Notes under the pieces: generated by a model | Databases searched by the model: none | Told to the model about the DNA's origin: nothing | The model's input: the letters and a program-made list of their open reading frames with translations, nothing else | Assembly (NCBI RefSeq): GCF_026625645.1 | Contig: NZ_CP113056.1 | Coordinates: 2,951,001-3,015,000 of the forward strand | Source: Ancylobacter sp. SL191 | Lineage (GTDB): Bacteria; Pseudomonadota; Alphaproteobacteria; Rhizobiales; Xanthobacteraceae | Length of the DNA stretch: 64,000 nt | Direction: 5' to 3' | Shown here: piece after piece, positions 1 to 8,917 of the stretch | How positions within the stretch are numbered: the stretch's first letter is position 1 | Layout: each line of letters opens with the position of its first letter | Made by a program: the position numbers and the translations under genes

Positions 1-1406
1 CGAAATCAACCGAGCCGTCGGCCGATCGAACAGCCATTAAGCGCCTGCCGCGCCGGCTCATCCTCTGCCTTGACGGCACCTGGAACGATCCCAACAGCGA
101 GGACATCACCAACATCGTGCGGCTGCGCGACATGCTGCAGCCGGGCGTTACCGATGGCGTCGAGCAGCGCATCTATTATGACGAGGGCGTGGGCACCGGC
201 GGAAGCAAGCTGAAGAGAAGCTTCGACGGCGCGACCGGCTCGGGCCTCGACGTCAATGTCCGCCAAGCCTACCGCTTCCTCAGCCAGTTCTACGCCCCCG
301 GCGATGACATCTTCATTTTCGGCTTCTCGCGCGGTGCCTTCACCGCGCGCAGCCTTGCCGGCTATATCGGCGCGAGCGGGCTGCTCAAGGCCGAGAATTG
401 CACGACGCAGAATGAACAGACGGTGTGGGAGCTCTACCGGACGCCGCCCAAGGACCGCTACCCGGCGGACACGGTATGGTTGCGCACGCTCACCCATGAC
501 GGCGTACGTATTCGCGGTCTCGGCGTTTTCGACACCGTGGGCTCGCTAGGTATCCCCGGAAGTGTCTTTCGGAGAAATCGCGAGCGCTACGAGTTTCACG
601 ACACGGCTCTATCCTCGATTATCGACGTGTCGCTGCATGCTGTGGCGATTGACGAGAAGCGGCGGTGGTACCCTCCCGCACTCTGGCAGGTGCCGCAGCA
701 TGCGGGATTCACGGCGGTCGAGCAGGTGTGGTTTCCGGGCGTGCATTCCGACATTGGCGGTGGCTATCAGGCCGGGGGTATCGGCGCTCTGACGTTGGCG
801 TGGATGCTGAAACGGCTCGACGCGTTGACACCCGCGGGACATGGCCCCGTTTTTCGGCCGGGTGAGCTTGAGGCGTTGCAAGGCGAAGACAGCCCTGACA
901 TTCATGAGTCACGCAAGTCGCCATTATTTTTCATGGACCGCGACGATCCGACGTATCGCGTGATCGCCCAGCAACGCCCGCGTGGAGCCGGGGTGCGTGT
1001 CGCTGGCTTGCCGCCCCAGGCCCGCTCCATCGGTGAGCACATCCATCTCAGTGCGCTCGCCCGGCTGACCGACGGGAAAAACGAAGCGGGTGGCGCTTAT
1101 GATCCGCCGAACCTGCGCGCCGCGCTGGAGGCGTTCTTCGCGCCGACCCACACGGTTCTGCCACGGCCAAAGATCGCGCTCGGCTTCGTCGGCAAGCAGA
1201 ACCGCCCGCTCGACTGGATCGGCAATGCGGCCGATTTCGACGAATTGCGGGCGGCGCTGCCCCAGACGTATCGGGCGGAACTGGACAAGGCGCGCAACGT
1301 TTGGGCCGCGGCGGTGAAGACCGACAAGTCGTCCCGCACGGCAGCCGCAACGCCGGAGGCTGCGGCTGCCAAGGTGCAGAGCGCCACGGCGGAGACCGTT
1401 CGCTAG
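1..1406 (+). CDS. DUF2235 (Tle1-like) alpha/beta hydrolase, 5' end outside the window
   Basis: The frame is open from the left edge (first full codon at position 3), so the true start lies upstream and about 467 residues are visible. The visible N-terminus carries the family signature LCLDGTWN at about 58-95. The nucleophile elbow GFSRG lies at 321-335, and HSDIGGGY follows near 746-770. These are the conserved blocks of the DUF2235 family, which includes Tle1-type phospholipases delivered by type VI secretion as well as many standalone hydrolases. No T6SS gene (VgrG, PAAR, immunity lipoprotein) is adjacent, so an effector role is not supported here. The C-terminus is Ala/Lys rich and probably disordered. 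The stop codon overlaps that of the convergent SDR gene within a shared CTAG. Confidence 0.85.
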   Translation, partial: KSTEPSADRTAIKRLPRRLILCLDGTWNDPNSEDITNIVRLRDMLQPGVTDGVEQRIYYDEGVGTGGSKLKRSFDGATGSGLDVNVRQAYRFLSQFYAPGDDIFIFGFSRGAFTARSLAGYIGASGLLKAENCTTQNEQTVWELYRTPPKDRYPADTVWLRTLTHDGVRIRGLGVFDTVGSLGIPGSVFRRNRERYEFHDTALSSIIDVSLHAVAIDEKRRWYPPALWQVPQHAGFTAVEQVWFPGVHSDIGGGYQAGGIGALTLAWMLKRLDALTPAGHGPVFRPGELEALQGEDSPDIHESRKSPLFFMDRDDPTYRVIAQQRPRGAGVRVAGLPPQARSIGEHIHLSALARLTDGKNEAGGAYDPPNLRAALEAFFAPTHTVLPRPKIALGFVGKQNRPLDWIGNAADFDELRAALPQTYRAELDKARNVWAAAVKTDKSSRTAAATPEAAAAKVQSATAETVR

Positions 1407-2158
1407 CCCCGCCCGACGAACGGCGCGTTGGTGGCCATGATGGTCATGGTCAGCACATTCGCGTCGAGCGGCAGGCTGGCCATATAGGCAACGGCGCGGC
1501 CGGCATGGACCGGGTCGAAGGTCGGCTCGACCATGATCTGGCCGTTGGGCTGAAGAATGCCGGTCTTCATCTTCACCGCCATGTCGGTGTCGGCATTGCC
1601 GATGTCGATCTGTCCGCAGGCGATGTTGTGCGCCCGGCCTTCCAGCGCGACCTGCTTGGTGAGGCCCGTGACCGCGTGCTTGGTGGCGGTATAGGGCGCG
1701 GTGAGCGGGCGCGGGGCGTGCGCCGAGATCGAGCCATTGTTGATGATGCGCCCGCCCTTGGGAGTCTGCGTCTTCATGAGGCGGATGGCGGCCTGGGTGC
1801 AGAGAAACACGCCGGTGAGGTTGACCGTCACCACGCGCTGCCAGTCCTCCAGCGGGATGTCCTCGATCGGCATGCCCGGCGACCAGCCGCCGGCATTGTT
1901 GAACAGCACGTCGAGGCGCTTGAAACGGCGGGCAATCTCGTCGAACAGCGCGCGCACCGAGGCCGCGTCCGCCACATCCGCGGCGATGGGGTGAGCCTTC
2001 CCGGAGGTGGCGGCAATGGTCGCCGCAACCGCCTCCAGCGGTTCCGTGCGGCGACCGGTCAGAACAACCTCAAAGCCGGATTCGGCGAGCGCGAGCGCGG
2101 CGGCCTTGCCGATGCCGGTGCCGGCGCCGGTGACGAGGGCGATACGGGGCGTGGTCAT
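1403..2158 (-). CDS. SDR family NAD(P)-dependent oxidoreductase
   Basis: Classical short-chain dehydrogenase of 251 residues. The cofactor glycine motif TGAGTGIG is at residues 10-17, NNAG at 87-90, the catalytic serine at about 143 and the YTATK active site at 156-160, so the Rossmann fold and catalytic triad look intact. The start at 2158 is chosen because a strong GGGAGG ribosome site precedes it; an upstream in-frame ATG would add 12 residues unlike the family. The substrate cannot be read from sequence. An Arg at the end of the second strand (TGRR) suggests a preference for NADP(H), which is inference. It converges on the DUF2235 gene with overlapping stops. Confidence 0.9.
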   Translation of the reverse strand: MTTPRIALVTGAGTGIGKAAALALAESGFEVVLTGRRTEPLEAVAATIAATSGKAHPIAADVADAASVRALFDEIARRFKRLDVLFNNAGGWSPGMPIEDIPLEDWQRVVTVNLTGVFLCTQAAIRLMKTQTPKGGRIINNGSISAHAPRPLTAPYTATKHAVTGLTKQVALEGRAHNIACGQIDIGNADTDMAVKMKTGILQPNGQIMVEPTFDPVHAGRAVAYMASLPLDANVLTMTIMATNAPFVGRG

Positions 2159-2344
2159 GTTTTTCCTCCCGAGGCGTCGAAATGTTCCCGGCATGGCGTC
2201 GCCGGCAAGGCCAGCAGCGGCTGGCGGGATGCGTCACGCCAGGGAACCCGCAAGAGCCCATGGCGTTATCAGCGCAGAAGATAAGTCGAATGCGGTGAAA
2301 CGAGACAGCACCGCCGGTGAATTACTCAGTCGAGGAGAGCAATC

Positions 2345-2416
2345 ATGCCCGGTATTCTTATGTGGCTCATCGGTATCCCGATTCCGATCATCATCCTGCT
2401 GTATCTGCTCACCTGA
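2345..2416 (+). CDS. 23-residue hydrophobic membrane peptide
   Basis: A 23-codon frame begins at an ATG preceded by CGAGGAG at good spacing and ends in TGA at 2416. The product is nearly all hydrophobic (Ile, Leu, Trp, Tyr), with a central IPIP turn and no charged residue, so it is predicted to be a single membrane segment. A perfect 10-bp stem-loop follows 24 bases downstream, so the peptide has the layout of an independent monocistronic unit. I do not recognise a named family. Small alphaproteobacterial peptides with a similar WLIGIPIP core may exist, but I cannot check. The function is unknown. Confidence 0.55.
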   Translation: MPGILMWLIGIPIPIIILLYLLT

Positions 2417-2440
2417 CGGGTGCAGGACGATCATCAGCCG

Positions 2441-2473
2441 AAGGCCGCCGCTGCAACCCGCATCGGCGGCCTT
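2441..2473. terminator. stem-loop between the small peptide gene and the Anbu gene
   Basis: AAGGCCGCCG at 2441-2450 pairs perfectly with CGGCGGCCTT at 2464-2473 across a 13-base loop. It lies just after the small peptide gene and just after the end of the convergent Anbu gene, so it could end transcription from both sides. There is no long T tract. Confidence 0.6.
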
Positions 2474-2490
2474 TGCGCGTTGATGTCGGT

Positions 2491-3237
2491 CTAGCGATTG
2501 CGCCCATAGGGCGGGCGAGGGATCGAGGTGTGCGCGGCGCGCAGCGCGGCCGACCAGCGCTCGCGCAGATCGTGGAAATAGGGTTCGCCCGGTTCGATCC
2601 GGTAATTGAGTTCCGACTGCCCCCCATCGCGGCGCGCGACGAGGATGTCGATGGGCATGCCGACCCCGAGATTGGAGCGCATGGTCGAATCCATCGAGAT
2701 GAGGCCCGACTTCAGCGCGTCATATAGGTCGGTCTCGAAGGTGATGGAGCGGTCCAGCACCGGCTTGCCATATTTATGCTCGCCGATTTGCAGGAACGGC
2801 GTGTCGGCGGTGCATTCAATGAAATTGCCGGCCGCGTAGATCATGAACAGCCGCAGCCGCCCGCCATTCACCTGCCCGCCGAACAGGAAGGAGACATCGA
2901 AGCGGATGTCGGATTCCTTGAGGCCCTCGCCATAGAGCCGGTGGACGTGCCGGATGGCTGCGCCGACGAGCTGCGTCGCGCGGAACATGCTGCTGACGCT
3001 GGTCAGCGTGTCCTTCTTGCCGGTCTCCGGGTTTTCCAGCCCCTCCTGCAGGGTGCTGATGACGGCCTGCGAGATCGACAGGTTTCCCGCCGTCGCCAGT
3101 GCCATGATGTGGCGGCCCGGTTCCTCGAAGACGTGCAGCTTGCGGAAGGTCGAGATGTTGTCGAGCCCGGCATTGGTCCGGGTGTCGGCAATCATGACGA
3201 GGCCGTCACGCACCAGAAGACCACAGCAATAGGTCAT
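2491..3237 (-). CDS. Anbu-type proteasome-like peptidase
   Basis: A 248-residue Ntn-hydrolase of the Anbu (ancestral beta subunit) branch of the proteasome/HslV superfamily. After Met removal the first residue is Thr2 (MTYCCG), the expected N-terminal nucleophile. The following LLVRDGLVMIADTRTNAG and the ALATAGNLSISQAV block fit the family. The start at 3237 is fixed by the need for an N-terminal Thr; the frame is open further upstream, but that extension would bury the nucleophile. It is the last gene of the ATP-grasp/LysE/alpha-E/transglutaminase set on this strand, the usual genomic company of Anbu. Known Anbu proteins form self-compartmentalised assemblies, but their natural substrate is uncertain. 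Confidence 0.92.
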   Translation of the reverse strand: MTYCCGLLVRDGLVMIADTRTNAGLDNISTFRKLHVFEEPGRHIMALATAGNLSISQAVISTLQEGLENPETGKKDTLTSVSSMFRATQLVGAAIRHVHRLYGEGLKESDIRFDVSFLFGGQVNGGRLRLFMIYAAGNFIECTADTPFLQIGEHKYGKPVLDRSITFETDLYDALKSGLISMDSTMRSNLGVGMPIDILVARRDGGQSELNYRIEPGEPYFHDLRERWSAALRAAHTSIPRPPYGRNR

Positions 3238-3325
3238 CGCAGGCACTTCCCCCTGGCCACGGCCTGTGGCGCGCGGCATTCCATTACGCGCCCTTATAGC
3301 GGGGCGCTTTTGTGGCCGGCAACCG

Positions 3326-4186
3326 TCAGCCCTGAATCTGCCGGCTCGACTGGTCGACGGTGAGGGCGACGGAGAGATTTTCCTCGCCGCCACCATAGCG
3401 GTTGCCGCGCACCGGAGCGGCGCCGAGATAGTCGAGACCCACGGCGAGGCGGACATAGGCCTCGGTCGGGCACTGGAGATTGGTCGGATCGAACCCGACC
3501 CAGCCCAGACCATCCACATAGGCTTCGGCCCAGCCATGGCCGGCCTGCGCGGCGGCGCCCTGGAGCTGGGCGAGGCCCTGCGTCTGCGACTGCGCGGCCC
3601 CGTCGGTGACGATGTAGCCGCTGGCATAGCGGGCGGGGATGCCGATATGGCGCGCCCCGGCAATGAAGATATGCGCGTAATCCTGGCACACGCCGCGCTT
3701 CAGCGCGAAGGCTTCCTTGGCGGTGGTCGTCGCCTGCGTCGGCTCGGGATCAAAGGCCATGTGAGCGCCGATCGCTTCCATCAGCGCGTGCAGCCGGGCG
3801 ATGCGGTCCTCGATGCCGGCGGCGGCCTGTTCGGCGAAGGCGCGCAGGGCCGGATCGGCGACGGTGAGGTCGGTCTCGCGCATATAGAGCGAAGCCGGGA
3901 AGCGCTCCTTCACGCCGCGCACGACGCCGGCGGTGTCCTGCGTCTCGACCTCGCCCTCGACGATCACGCGCAGCTCGGAGATAGGCCCCTCCACCGCGAA
4001 AGTGTGGGTGAGGTTGCCGAACGCGTCCTCATGCGCCCGCAGCCGGCAGCTCTCCGACACGTCGATGCGCCAGGAGACGACATATTGCCCGTCATGGTTG
4101 CGCGGCGTGAGGCGCAGCGTCTGGATCGCGCCATTGGCCGGCGGATCGTAGGTGTAGATGGTGGCGTGCTTCACATGGATACGCAT
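3326..4186 (-). CDS. transglutaminase-like cysteine peptidase family protein of the Anbu locus
   Basis: A 286-residue protein with the N-terminal beta domain of bacterial transglutaminase-like proteins (residues 1-85, HATIYTYD at the start) and a transglutaminase core. The catalytic triad is visible: Cys167 in GVCQDYAH, His217 in AGHGWAEAYV and Asp233 in GFDPTN. There is no signal peptide, so it is cytoplasmic. It follows the alpha-E gene by 21 bases and precedes Anbu by 88 bases on the same strand. Families in this neighbourhood are predicted to make or trim peptide or isopeptide bonds. The exact reaction is not established by the sequence. Confidence 0.92.
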   Translation of the reverse strand: MRIHVKHATIYTYDPPANGAIQTLRLTPRNHDGQYVVSWRIDVSESCRLRAHEDAFGNLTHTFAVEGPISELRVIVEGEVETQDTAGVVRGVKERFPASLYMRETDLTVADPALRAFAEQAAAGIEDRIARLHALMEAIGAHMAFDPEPTQATTTAKEAFALKRGVCQDYAHIFIAGARHIGIPARYASGYIVTDGAAQSQTQGLAQLQGAAAQAGHGWAEAYVDGLGWVGFDPTNLQCPTEAYVRLAVGLDYLGAAPVRGNRYGGGEENLSVALTVDQSSRQIQG

Positions 4187-4207
4187 GACGCGGCGGTCGA
4201 TCCGGGA

Positions 4208-5152
4208 TTACAGGAGATATTGTTCGGCAACGCTCGAACCGAGACGGTTGTTCTCGACGACGAAGCCGTCGATGTATTCGTGCAGCCCGGTCTGGAAAAC
4301 GTCCTCCATCCGGCTGTTGCCCAGCCGGGTGAGGGTGGAGCGGGCGATCCGCTGCGCCGTGCCCTGCCGGCCGTAATAGGCGGCGATGTCGTCGAGATAG
4401 CGCGTGATGTTCTGGTAGCAGCTCGTCAGCGAGCGCGGCATTTGCGCGTTGAGGATCAACAGATCCGCCACCAGCCAGGGCTTCACGCTCTCGCGGTACA
4501 CCCAGTGGAAGGACGTCAGCGCCGAGACCGAGCGCAGGATCGAGGTCCACTGGAAATAGTCGAGCGGCCCGCCGACATGCTCGGAGTCCGGCAGCAGCAC
4601 ATGATATTTCACGTCGAGGATGCGCGCGGTGTTGTCCGCGCGCTCGACATACATGCCCACGCGCGAGAACCAGAACGCGTCGTTGCGCAGCATGGTGCGG
4701 TAGGCGGCACCGTCGAAGCGCAGCGAGGTCTCCTTCACGAAGGAGAGGAAGCGGGCCAGCTCCTCGCGCGTCATGCTCTTGGTGGAATAGCGCTTCAGCT
4801 CCAGCCAGGCGGAGTTGATGGTCTCCCACATCTCGATGGTCAGCGCCGTGCGCACCGAGCGGGCATTGGTGCGGGCGATCTCGAAGCAGTTGCGGATGGA
4901 GGAGGGGTTCTCCGGCGCGAAAGCGAGGAAGGAGATGACGTTCTGCTCCGTCGCCTCGTCGCCATGCACCTGCTTGAACAGGTCGGCGCAGCCGGCGGTG
5001 AGCAGCGCCGAGCGCCACTCATTGGTCGAGCCGCCATAGGCCGCGGGAAGCTGCGCCAGACGCTGCGTCACATCGAGGATGCGGGCAAGGCAGTCGGCGC
5101 GCTCCATGTAGCGGGCGAGCCAGTAGAGATTGTCGGCTGTGCGAGAAAGCAT
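4208..5152 (-). CDS. alpha-E domain-containing protein
   Basis: A 314-residue protein that opens with MLSRTADNLYWLARYMERAD, the hallmark start of the alpha-E family, and continues as an all-helical domain rich in WxxLN/YxxxH-type motifs. The start at 5152 is chosen because it matches this family beginning; a longer in-frame extension is unlike homologues. Alpha-E proteins have no proven activity. They are almost always encoded with a circularly permuted ATP-grasp protein, and sometimes fused to it, which suggests that they act together. Here it starts 13 bases after the LysE gene and ends 21 bases before the transglutaminase gene. Confidence 0.93.
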   Translation of the reverse strand: MLSRTADNLYWLARYMERADCLARILDVTQRLAQLPAAYGGSTNEWRSALLTAGCADLFKQVHGDEATEQNVISFLAFAPENPSSIRNCFEIARTNARSVRTALTIEMWETINSAWLELKRYSTKSMTREELARFLSFVKETSLRFDGAAYRTMLRNDAFWFSRVGMYVERADNTARILDVKYHVLLPDSEHVGGPLDYFQWTSILRSVSALTSFHWVYRESVKPWLVADLLILNAQMPRSLTSCYQNITRYLDDIAAYYGRQGTAQRIARSTLTRLGNSRMEDVFQTGLHEYIDGFVVENNRLGSSVAEQYLL

Positions 5153-5165
5153 GGGAACCCGCGTT

Positions 5166-5789
5166 CTATTTCGCGTTACGCCAGGCGAGCGTCGCAACGC
5201 CCGCCCCGATCAGAAGAGTGCCACCGATCCGATTGATGGCGGCGACGATGCGCGGCGTGCCGATGGCGCCGCGCAACCGGCCCGCAACAAGCGCGTAGCC
5301 GAAGGCATTGGTGGCGGCGAGCACGAGGAAAGTGGTCTCGAAGATCGCCATCTGGGTGAGGAAGTCGCGGGCGGGATCGAGGAACTGCGGCAGGAAGGCC
5401 ACGAAGAAGGTGATGCTCTTCGGGTTCAGCGCGGTGACGATCCAGGCGTGCAGCAACATGCCGAGCGGCCGGTCGGTGCTGCGCGCTTCGCCGATGAGCG
5501 GCGTGCCGCCCGCCCGCCAGAGCTTGATGCCGAGCCAGATGAGATAGAGCGCGCCGATCCATTTGAGCACGGTGAACAGCGTCGCCGAGGTGGCGAGCAG
5601 CGCGCCAAGACCAAGCATGGAAAGCGTCATGGCAGTGAAGTCGCCGAGCGCGACGCCGGTCGCCACCGGCAGCGCCACCTTGCGGCCCTGGCCGAGCGCA
5701 TAGGAGACGACAAGCAGGATCGTCGGTCCGGGAATGACCAGAAGGACCGCCGAGGCGGCGACGAAGGCCAGCCATGTTTCAATCGGCAT
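5166..5789 (-). CDS. LysE/RhtB family translocator inside the Anbu operon
   Basis: A 207-residue membrane protein with about six hydrophobic helices and the family pattern PGPTILLVVSYALGQGRK near residues 20-40. LysE/RhtB proteins export amino acids or small derivatives across the inner membrane. It sits between the ATP-grasp and alpha-E genes, only 13 bases upstream of alpha-E on the same strand, so it is probably co-transcribed with it. The 128-base gap to the ATP-grasp gene holds a palindromic repeat. A LysE gene is not a usual member of this neighbourhood as I know it. Export of the product of the locus is an attractive but untested inference. The start at 5789 is preferred over an ATG six codons upstream. 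Confidence 0.9.
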   Translation of the reverse strand: MPIETWLAFVAASAVLLVIPGPTILLVVSYALGQGRKVALPVATGVALGDFTAMTLSMLGLGALLATSATLFTVLKWIGALYLIWLGIKLWRAGGTPLIGEARSTDRPLGMLLHAWIVTALNPKSITFFVAFLPQFLDPARDFLTQMAIFETTFLVLAATNAFGYALVAGRLRGAIGTPRIVAAINRIGGTLLIGAGVATLAWRNAK

Positions 5790-5811
5790 CTGTCTATGCG
5801 CTCCCACCCTG

Positions 5812-5901
5812 CGTCATCCCGGCCACCGCGACGCGGAGACCGGGAACACTCACCAATTCCGCAGACAATCCCGGATCGGCCTTCGGCCGGCCGGGATGAC
5901 G
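5812..5901. repeat. palindromic intergenic repeat, copy 1
   Basis: The outer ends CGTCATCCCGG and CCGGGATGACG are inverted copies of each other and enclose further imperfect pairing (gatcggccttcggccgg). Two elements with similar ends occur at 28337-28428 and 31369-31448. The element lies between the LysE and ATP-grasp genes. It resembles the short palindromic intergenic repeats common in Hyphomicrobiales. Confidence 0.7.
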
Positions 5902-5917
5902 ATCCGACCCCAGTCCC

Positions 5918-7339
5918 TCAGCTTTCCTCCAGCACCCAGGTGTCCTTGGTCCCGCCGCCCTGGCTCGAATTCACCACCAGCGAACCTTCCTCGAGCGCGA
6001 CGCGGGTGAGGCCGCCCGGCACGATGCGGGTGCGGTCGGAGCCCGTGAGCACGAAGGGGCGCAGATCGACATGGCGCGGCGCGATGCCTTCCTCGACAAA
6101 GGTCGGGCAGGTGGACAACGCCAGCGTCGGCTGGGCGATGAAGTTGGTGGGATCCTGCTTCAGCTTGGCACGGAACAGCTCGATCTGCGCCTTGTCGGCG
6201 CGCGGGCCGATCAGCATGCCGTAGCCGCCGGAGCCATGGACTTCCTTCACCACCAGCTCGTTCAGGTGATCGAGCACATAATTCAGGTGATCCGCCTCGC
6301 GGCAGCGCCAGGTCGGCACGTTCTTCAGCAGCGGCTCCTCGCCGAGATAGAAGCGGATGATCTCGGGCATGTAGCTGTAGACCGCCTTGTCGTCGGCCAC
6401 GCCCGTGCCGACCGCATTGGTCAGCGTGACATTGCCGGCATTATAGGCGCTCATCAATCCGGGCACGCCGAGCGCGCTGTCCGGCCGGAAGGCGAGGGGA
6501 TCGAGGAAATCGTCGTCGAGGCGGCGATAGATCACATCCACCCGGCGCGGGCCCTCGGTGGTGCGCATATAGACCACATCGTTGCGCACGAAGAGGTCGC
6601 GGCCCTCCACCAGTTCGACGCCCAGCTTGTCGGCGAGGAAGGAGTGCTCGTAATAGGCGGAATTGTAGATGCCGGGCGTCAGCACCACCACCACCGGATC
6701 GCTGGTCGCTGTGGTCGGGGCGAGCGATTTGAGCGTGGCGAGCAGTTCGTCCGTGTAGTTCTCCACCGGCGCGACGCGGTTCTCCGCGAACAGCTCCGGG
6801 AAGAGCCGCATCATGATCTCGCGGTTCTCCAGCATGTAGGAGACGCCGGAGGGGGTGCGGGCATTGTCTTCCAGCACGTAGAAGGTGTCGGCGTCCACGC
6901 GCACCACGTCGATGCCGGCGATGTGGACATAAAGGTCGTGCGGCACCTTCTGGCCGTTCATCTCCGGGCGGAACACCGGGTTCTGGTAGACCAGATCCTC
7001 CGGCACCACGCCGGCCCGCAGGATGTCGCGCTTGGAGTAGACATCCTTGATGTAGAGGTTGAGCGCCTTGGTGCGCTGCTCCAACCCTTTGGAAAGCCGG
7101 CCCCATTCCCCATTGGTGAGGATGCGCGGGATGATGTCGAAGGGGATCAGCCGCTCCTGCGCGTCGCTGTCGCCATACACCGCGAAGGTGATGCCGATGC
7201 GTCGGAAGATGAACTCGGCCTCCTTGCGTCGGTAGTCGAGCACGTCTGGCGGCACATCCTTCAGCCAGCGTGCGAGGGTGGTGTAGGCGGCGCGGATCGA
7301 GCCGTCCGCATTGGTCATCTCGTCGAATGCGACGCTCAT
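5918..7339 (-). CDS. circularly permuted type 2 ATP-grasp protein
   Basis: A 473-residue protein of the circularly permuted ATP-grasp family that accompanies alpha-E proteins. Recognisable blocks are FRRIGITFAVYG (about 50-61), PFDIIPRIL, the EDNARTPSGVSYMLENR nucleotide-binding block, VVLTPGIYNSAYYEH, VVKEVHGSGGYGMLIGP and the C-terminal DLRPFVL. ATP-grasp enzymes join a carboxylate to an amine or thiol with ATP, so a peptide-forming ligase is likely, with unknown substrates. It is the first gene of the minus-strand Anbu set, and the 202-base gap upstream is shared with the divergent CinA-like gene and should contain the promoter. The start at 7339 is preferred over one seven codons earlier. 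Confidence 0.93.
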   Translation of the reverse strand: MSVAFDEMTNADGSIRAAYTTLARWLKDVPPDVLDYRRKEAEFIFRRIGITFAVYGDSDAQERLIPFDIIPRILTNGEWGRLSKGLEQRTKALNLYIKDVYSKRDILRAGVVPEDLVYQNPVFRPEMNGQKVPHDLYVHIAGIDVVRVDADTFYVLEDNARTPSGVSYMLENREIMMRLFPELFAENRVAPVENYTDELLATLKSLAPTTATSDPVVVVLTPGIYNSAYYEHSFLADKLGVELVEGRDLFVRNDVVYMRTTEGPRRVDVIYRRLDDDFLDPLAFRPDSALGVPGLMSAYNAGNVTLTNAVGTGVADDKAVYSYMPEIIRFYLGEEPLLKNVPTWRCREADHLNYVLDHLNELVVKEVHGSGGYGMLIGPRADKAQIELFRAKLKQDPTNFIAQPTLALSTCPTFVEEGIAPRHVDLRPFVLTGSDRTRIVPGGLTRVALEEGSLVVNSSQGGGTKDTWVLEES

Positions 7340-7541
7340 AGGTGCAAATTCACTCCCCAACTCGTGGAAGTTAGCTACAAACGTCGTGCCAGCGGAAGAG
7401 GCGGAACAACCCGGACGGCGAATATCGCCATGGGGCGCGTCAAATGCCTATTTTGCGGGCGTCGTGCCGCTCTATATGGCGGGCGCTGCGATCATTTGCG
7501 GCGTTTCTAGGCGCCTTTACGGAAAGCAGGAGTAGAATCGG

Positions 7542-8300
7542 ATGGTCGGGCAGGCAGAGGCGGTGACGGCGGGGCTCCTGGTCATCGGCGACGAGATCCT
7601 CTCGGGGCGGACCAAGGACCGCAACATCGGCTATATCGCCGAGTACCTCACCGCTCTCGGCATCGACCTTTCCGAGGTCCGCGTCGTTCCCGACATCGAG
7701 GACGAGATCGTCGCCGCGCTCAACGCCCTGCGCTCCCGCTACACCTATGTGTTCACCACCGGCGGCATCGGGCCGACGCATGACGACATCACCGCCGACG
7801 CGGTGGCGAAGGCGTTTGGCGTCACCATCGACGTCGATCCGCGCGCCCGAGCCATGCTGCTGGAGCGCATTCCCGAGGCCGATCTCAACGAGGCGCGGCT
7901 GCGCATGGCGCGCATCCCGGCCGGCGCCGCGCTGGTGCCCAACCCGGTCTCCAAGGCGCCGGGCTTCTGGATCGGCAATGTCATCGTCATGGCCGGCGTG
8001 CCGACCATCATGCAGGCGATGCTCGACGAGGTGGCGCCGAAGCTCACCACCGGCGTGCGCATGCTCTCCCAGACCGTGCCGGCCCATGCCAAGGAAGGCG
8101 ATATTGGCGGGCCGCTGAAGGAGGTGGCGCTGGCCCATCCGGGCGTCACCATTGGCAGTTACCCGTTCATGGCGGAGGACGGCCGGCCCAACACCAATCT
8201 GGTCGTGCGCTCGCGCGATCCCGACCAGCTCGCCGCCGCGGTGGCGGCGGTAGAGGCGATGGTGGCACAGGTGCGGGCGCAGCTCGCCGCTAGCCGCTAA
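7542..8300 (+). CDS. CinA-N-type molybdopterin-binding domain protein
   Basis: A 252-residue protein with the MoCF-biosynthesis/CinA N-terminal fold: [17 protein letters not shown] near residues 12-28, [14 protein letters not shown] near 70-83, and [11 protein letters not shown]. It has only the N-terminal half of CinA (COG1058) and lacks the C-terminal nicotinamide-mononucleotide deamidase half, which is a common single-domain form in alphaproteobacteria. Related domains hydrolyse ADP-ribose in CinA or bind molybdopterin in MogA/MoeA, and the activity here is not determined. It diverges from the Anbu operon and precedes gpt on the same strand. Confidence 0.88.
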   Translation: MVGQAEAVTAGLLVIGDEILSGRTKDRNIGYIAEYLTALGIDLSEVRVVPDIEDEIVAALNALRSRYTYVFTTGGIGPTHDDITADAVAKAFGVTIDVDPRARAMLLERIPEADLNEARLRMARIPAGAALVPNPVSKAPGFWIGNVIVMAGVPTIMQAMLDEVAPKLTTGVRMLSQTVPAHAKEGDIGGPLKEVALAHPGVTIGSYPFMAEDGRPNTNLVVRSRDPDQLAAAVAAVEAMVAQVRAQLAASR

Positions 8301-8382
8301 GGCGGGGAATTCTGCCCGACGCCACTGGAGAAGCCGGCGCGCTCAAGCTAATGCTCTCGGTAATGTCGCCTTTGCCGCCGGG

Positions 8383-8901
8383 ATGCACGCCGAGATGTCC
8401 GACGACCGCCAGAACAAGGCCTTCCCCGTTTCCTGGGACCAGTTCCACCGCGACGCCCGCGCGCTTGCCTGGCGGCTCGCCGCGGCCGGCCCCTTCGTCG
8501 GCATTGTCTGCATCACCCGCGGCGGCCTCGTGCCCGCCGCCATCGTGGCGCGCGAGCTGGGCATAAGGCTTATCGAGAGCGTCTGCATTGCGAGCTATCA
8601 CGACTATAAGAGCCAGGGCGAGACCGAGGTCATCAAGCCCATCGCGCAGGTCGTGCTGGACGCGGCCGGGCCGGGCGGGCAGGGGCTGCTGGTGATCGAC
8701 GATCTCGTCGATACAGGCTCCACCGCCAAGGTGGTGCGCGCCATGCTGCCCAACGCGCATTTCGCCACCGTCTATGCAAAGCCGGCAGGACGGCCGATCA
8801 TCGACACCTTCATCACGGAAGTGAGCCAGGATACCTGGATCTATTTCCCGTGGGACATGGGGCTCAGCTTCCAGCCGCCGATCCGCGACGGCGTCGCCTG
8901 A
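8383..8901 (+). CDS. gpt: xanthine-guanine phosphoribosyltransferase
   Basis: A 172-residue type I phosphoribosyltransferase. The PRPP-binding motif [15 protein letters not shown] is at about residues 106-120, preceded by [20 protein letters not shown], and the C-terminus ([10 protein letters not shown]) matches bacterial Gpt. It salvages guanine, xanthine and hypoxanthine by transferring ribose 5-phosphate from PRPP. An alternative start four codons downstream (8395) is possible; neither has a strong ribosome site. A small acidic protein follows 16 bases later and is probably co-transcribed. Confidence 0.92.
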   Translation: MHAEMSDDRQNKAFPVSWDQFHRDARALAWRLAAAGPFVGIVCITRGGLVPAAIVARELGIRLIESVCIASYHDYKSQGETEVIKPIAQVVLDAAGPGGQGLLVIDDLVDTGSTAKVVRAMLPNAHFATVYAKPAGRPIIDTFITEVSQDTWIYFPWDMGLSFQPPIRDGVA

Positions 8902-8917
8902 GCACAAGGAGAACATC

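Noticed and set aside
3266..5236. 656-codon frame antisense to the transglutaminase and alpha-E genes
   Set aside because: It spans two genes and their gap, without a ribosome site or motif.
7430..7510. 26-codon frame with CxxC and CxH in the ATP-grasp/CinA intergenic region
   Set aside because: There is no ribosome site, the chance of a few Cys in a GC-rich frame is high, and it sits in the divergent promoter region. Kept only as a note.
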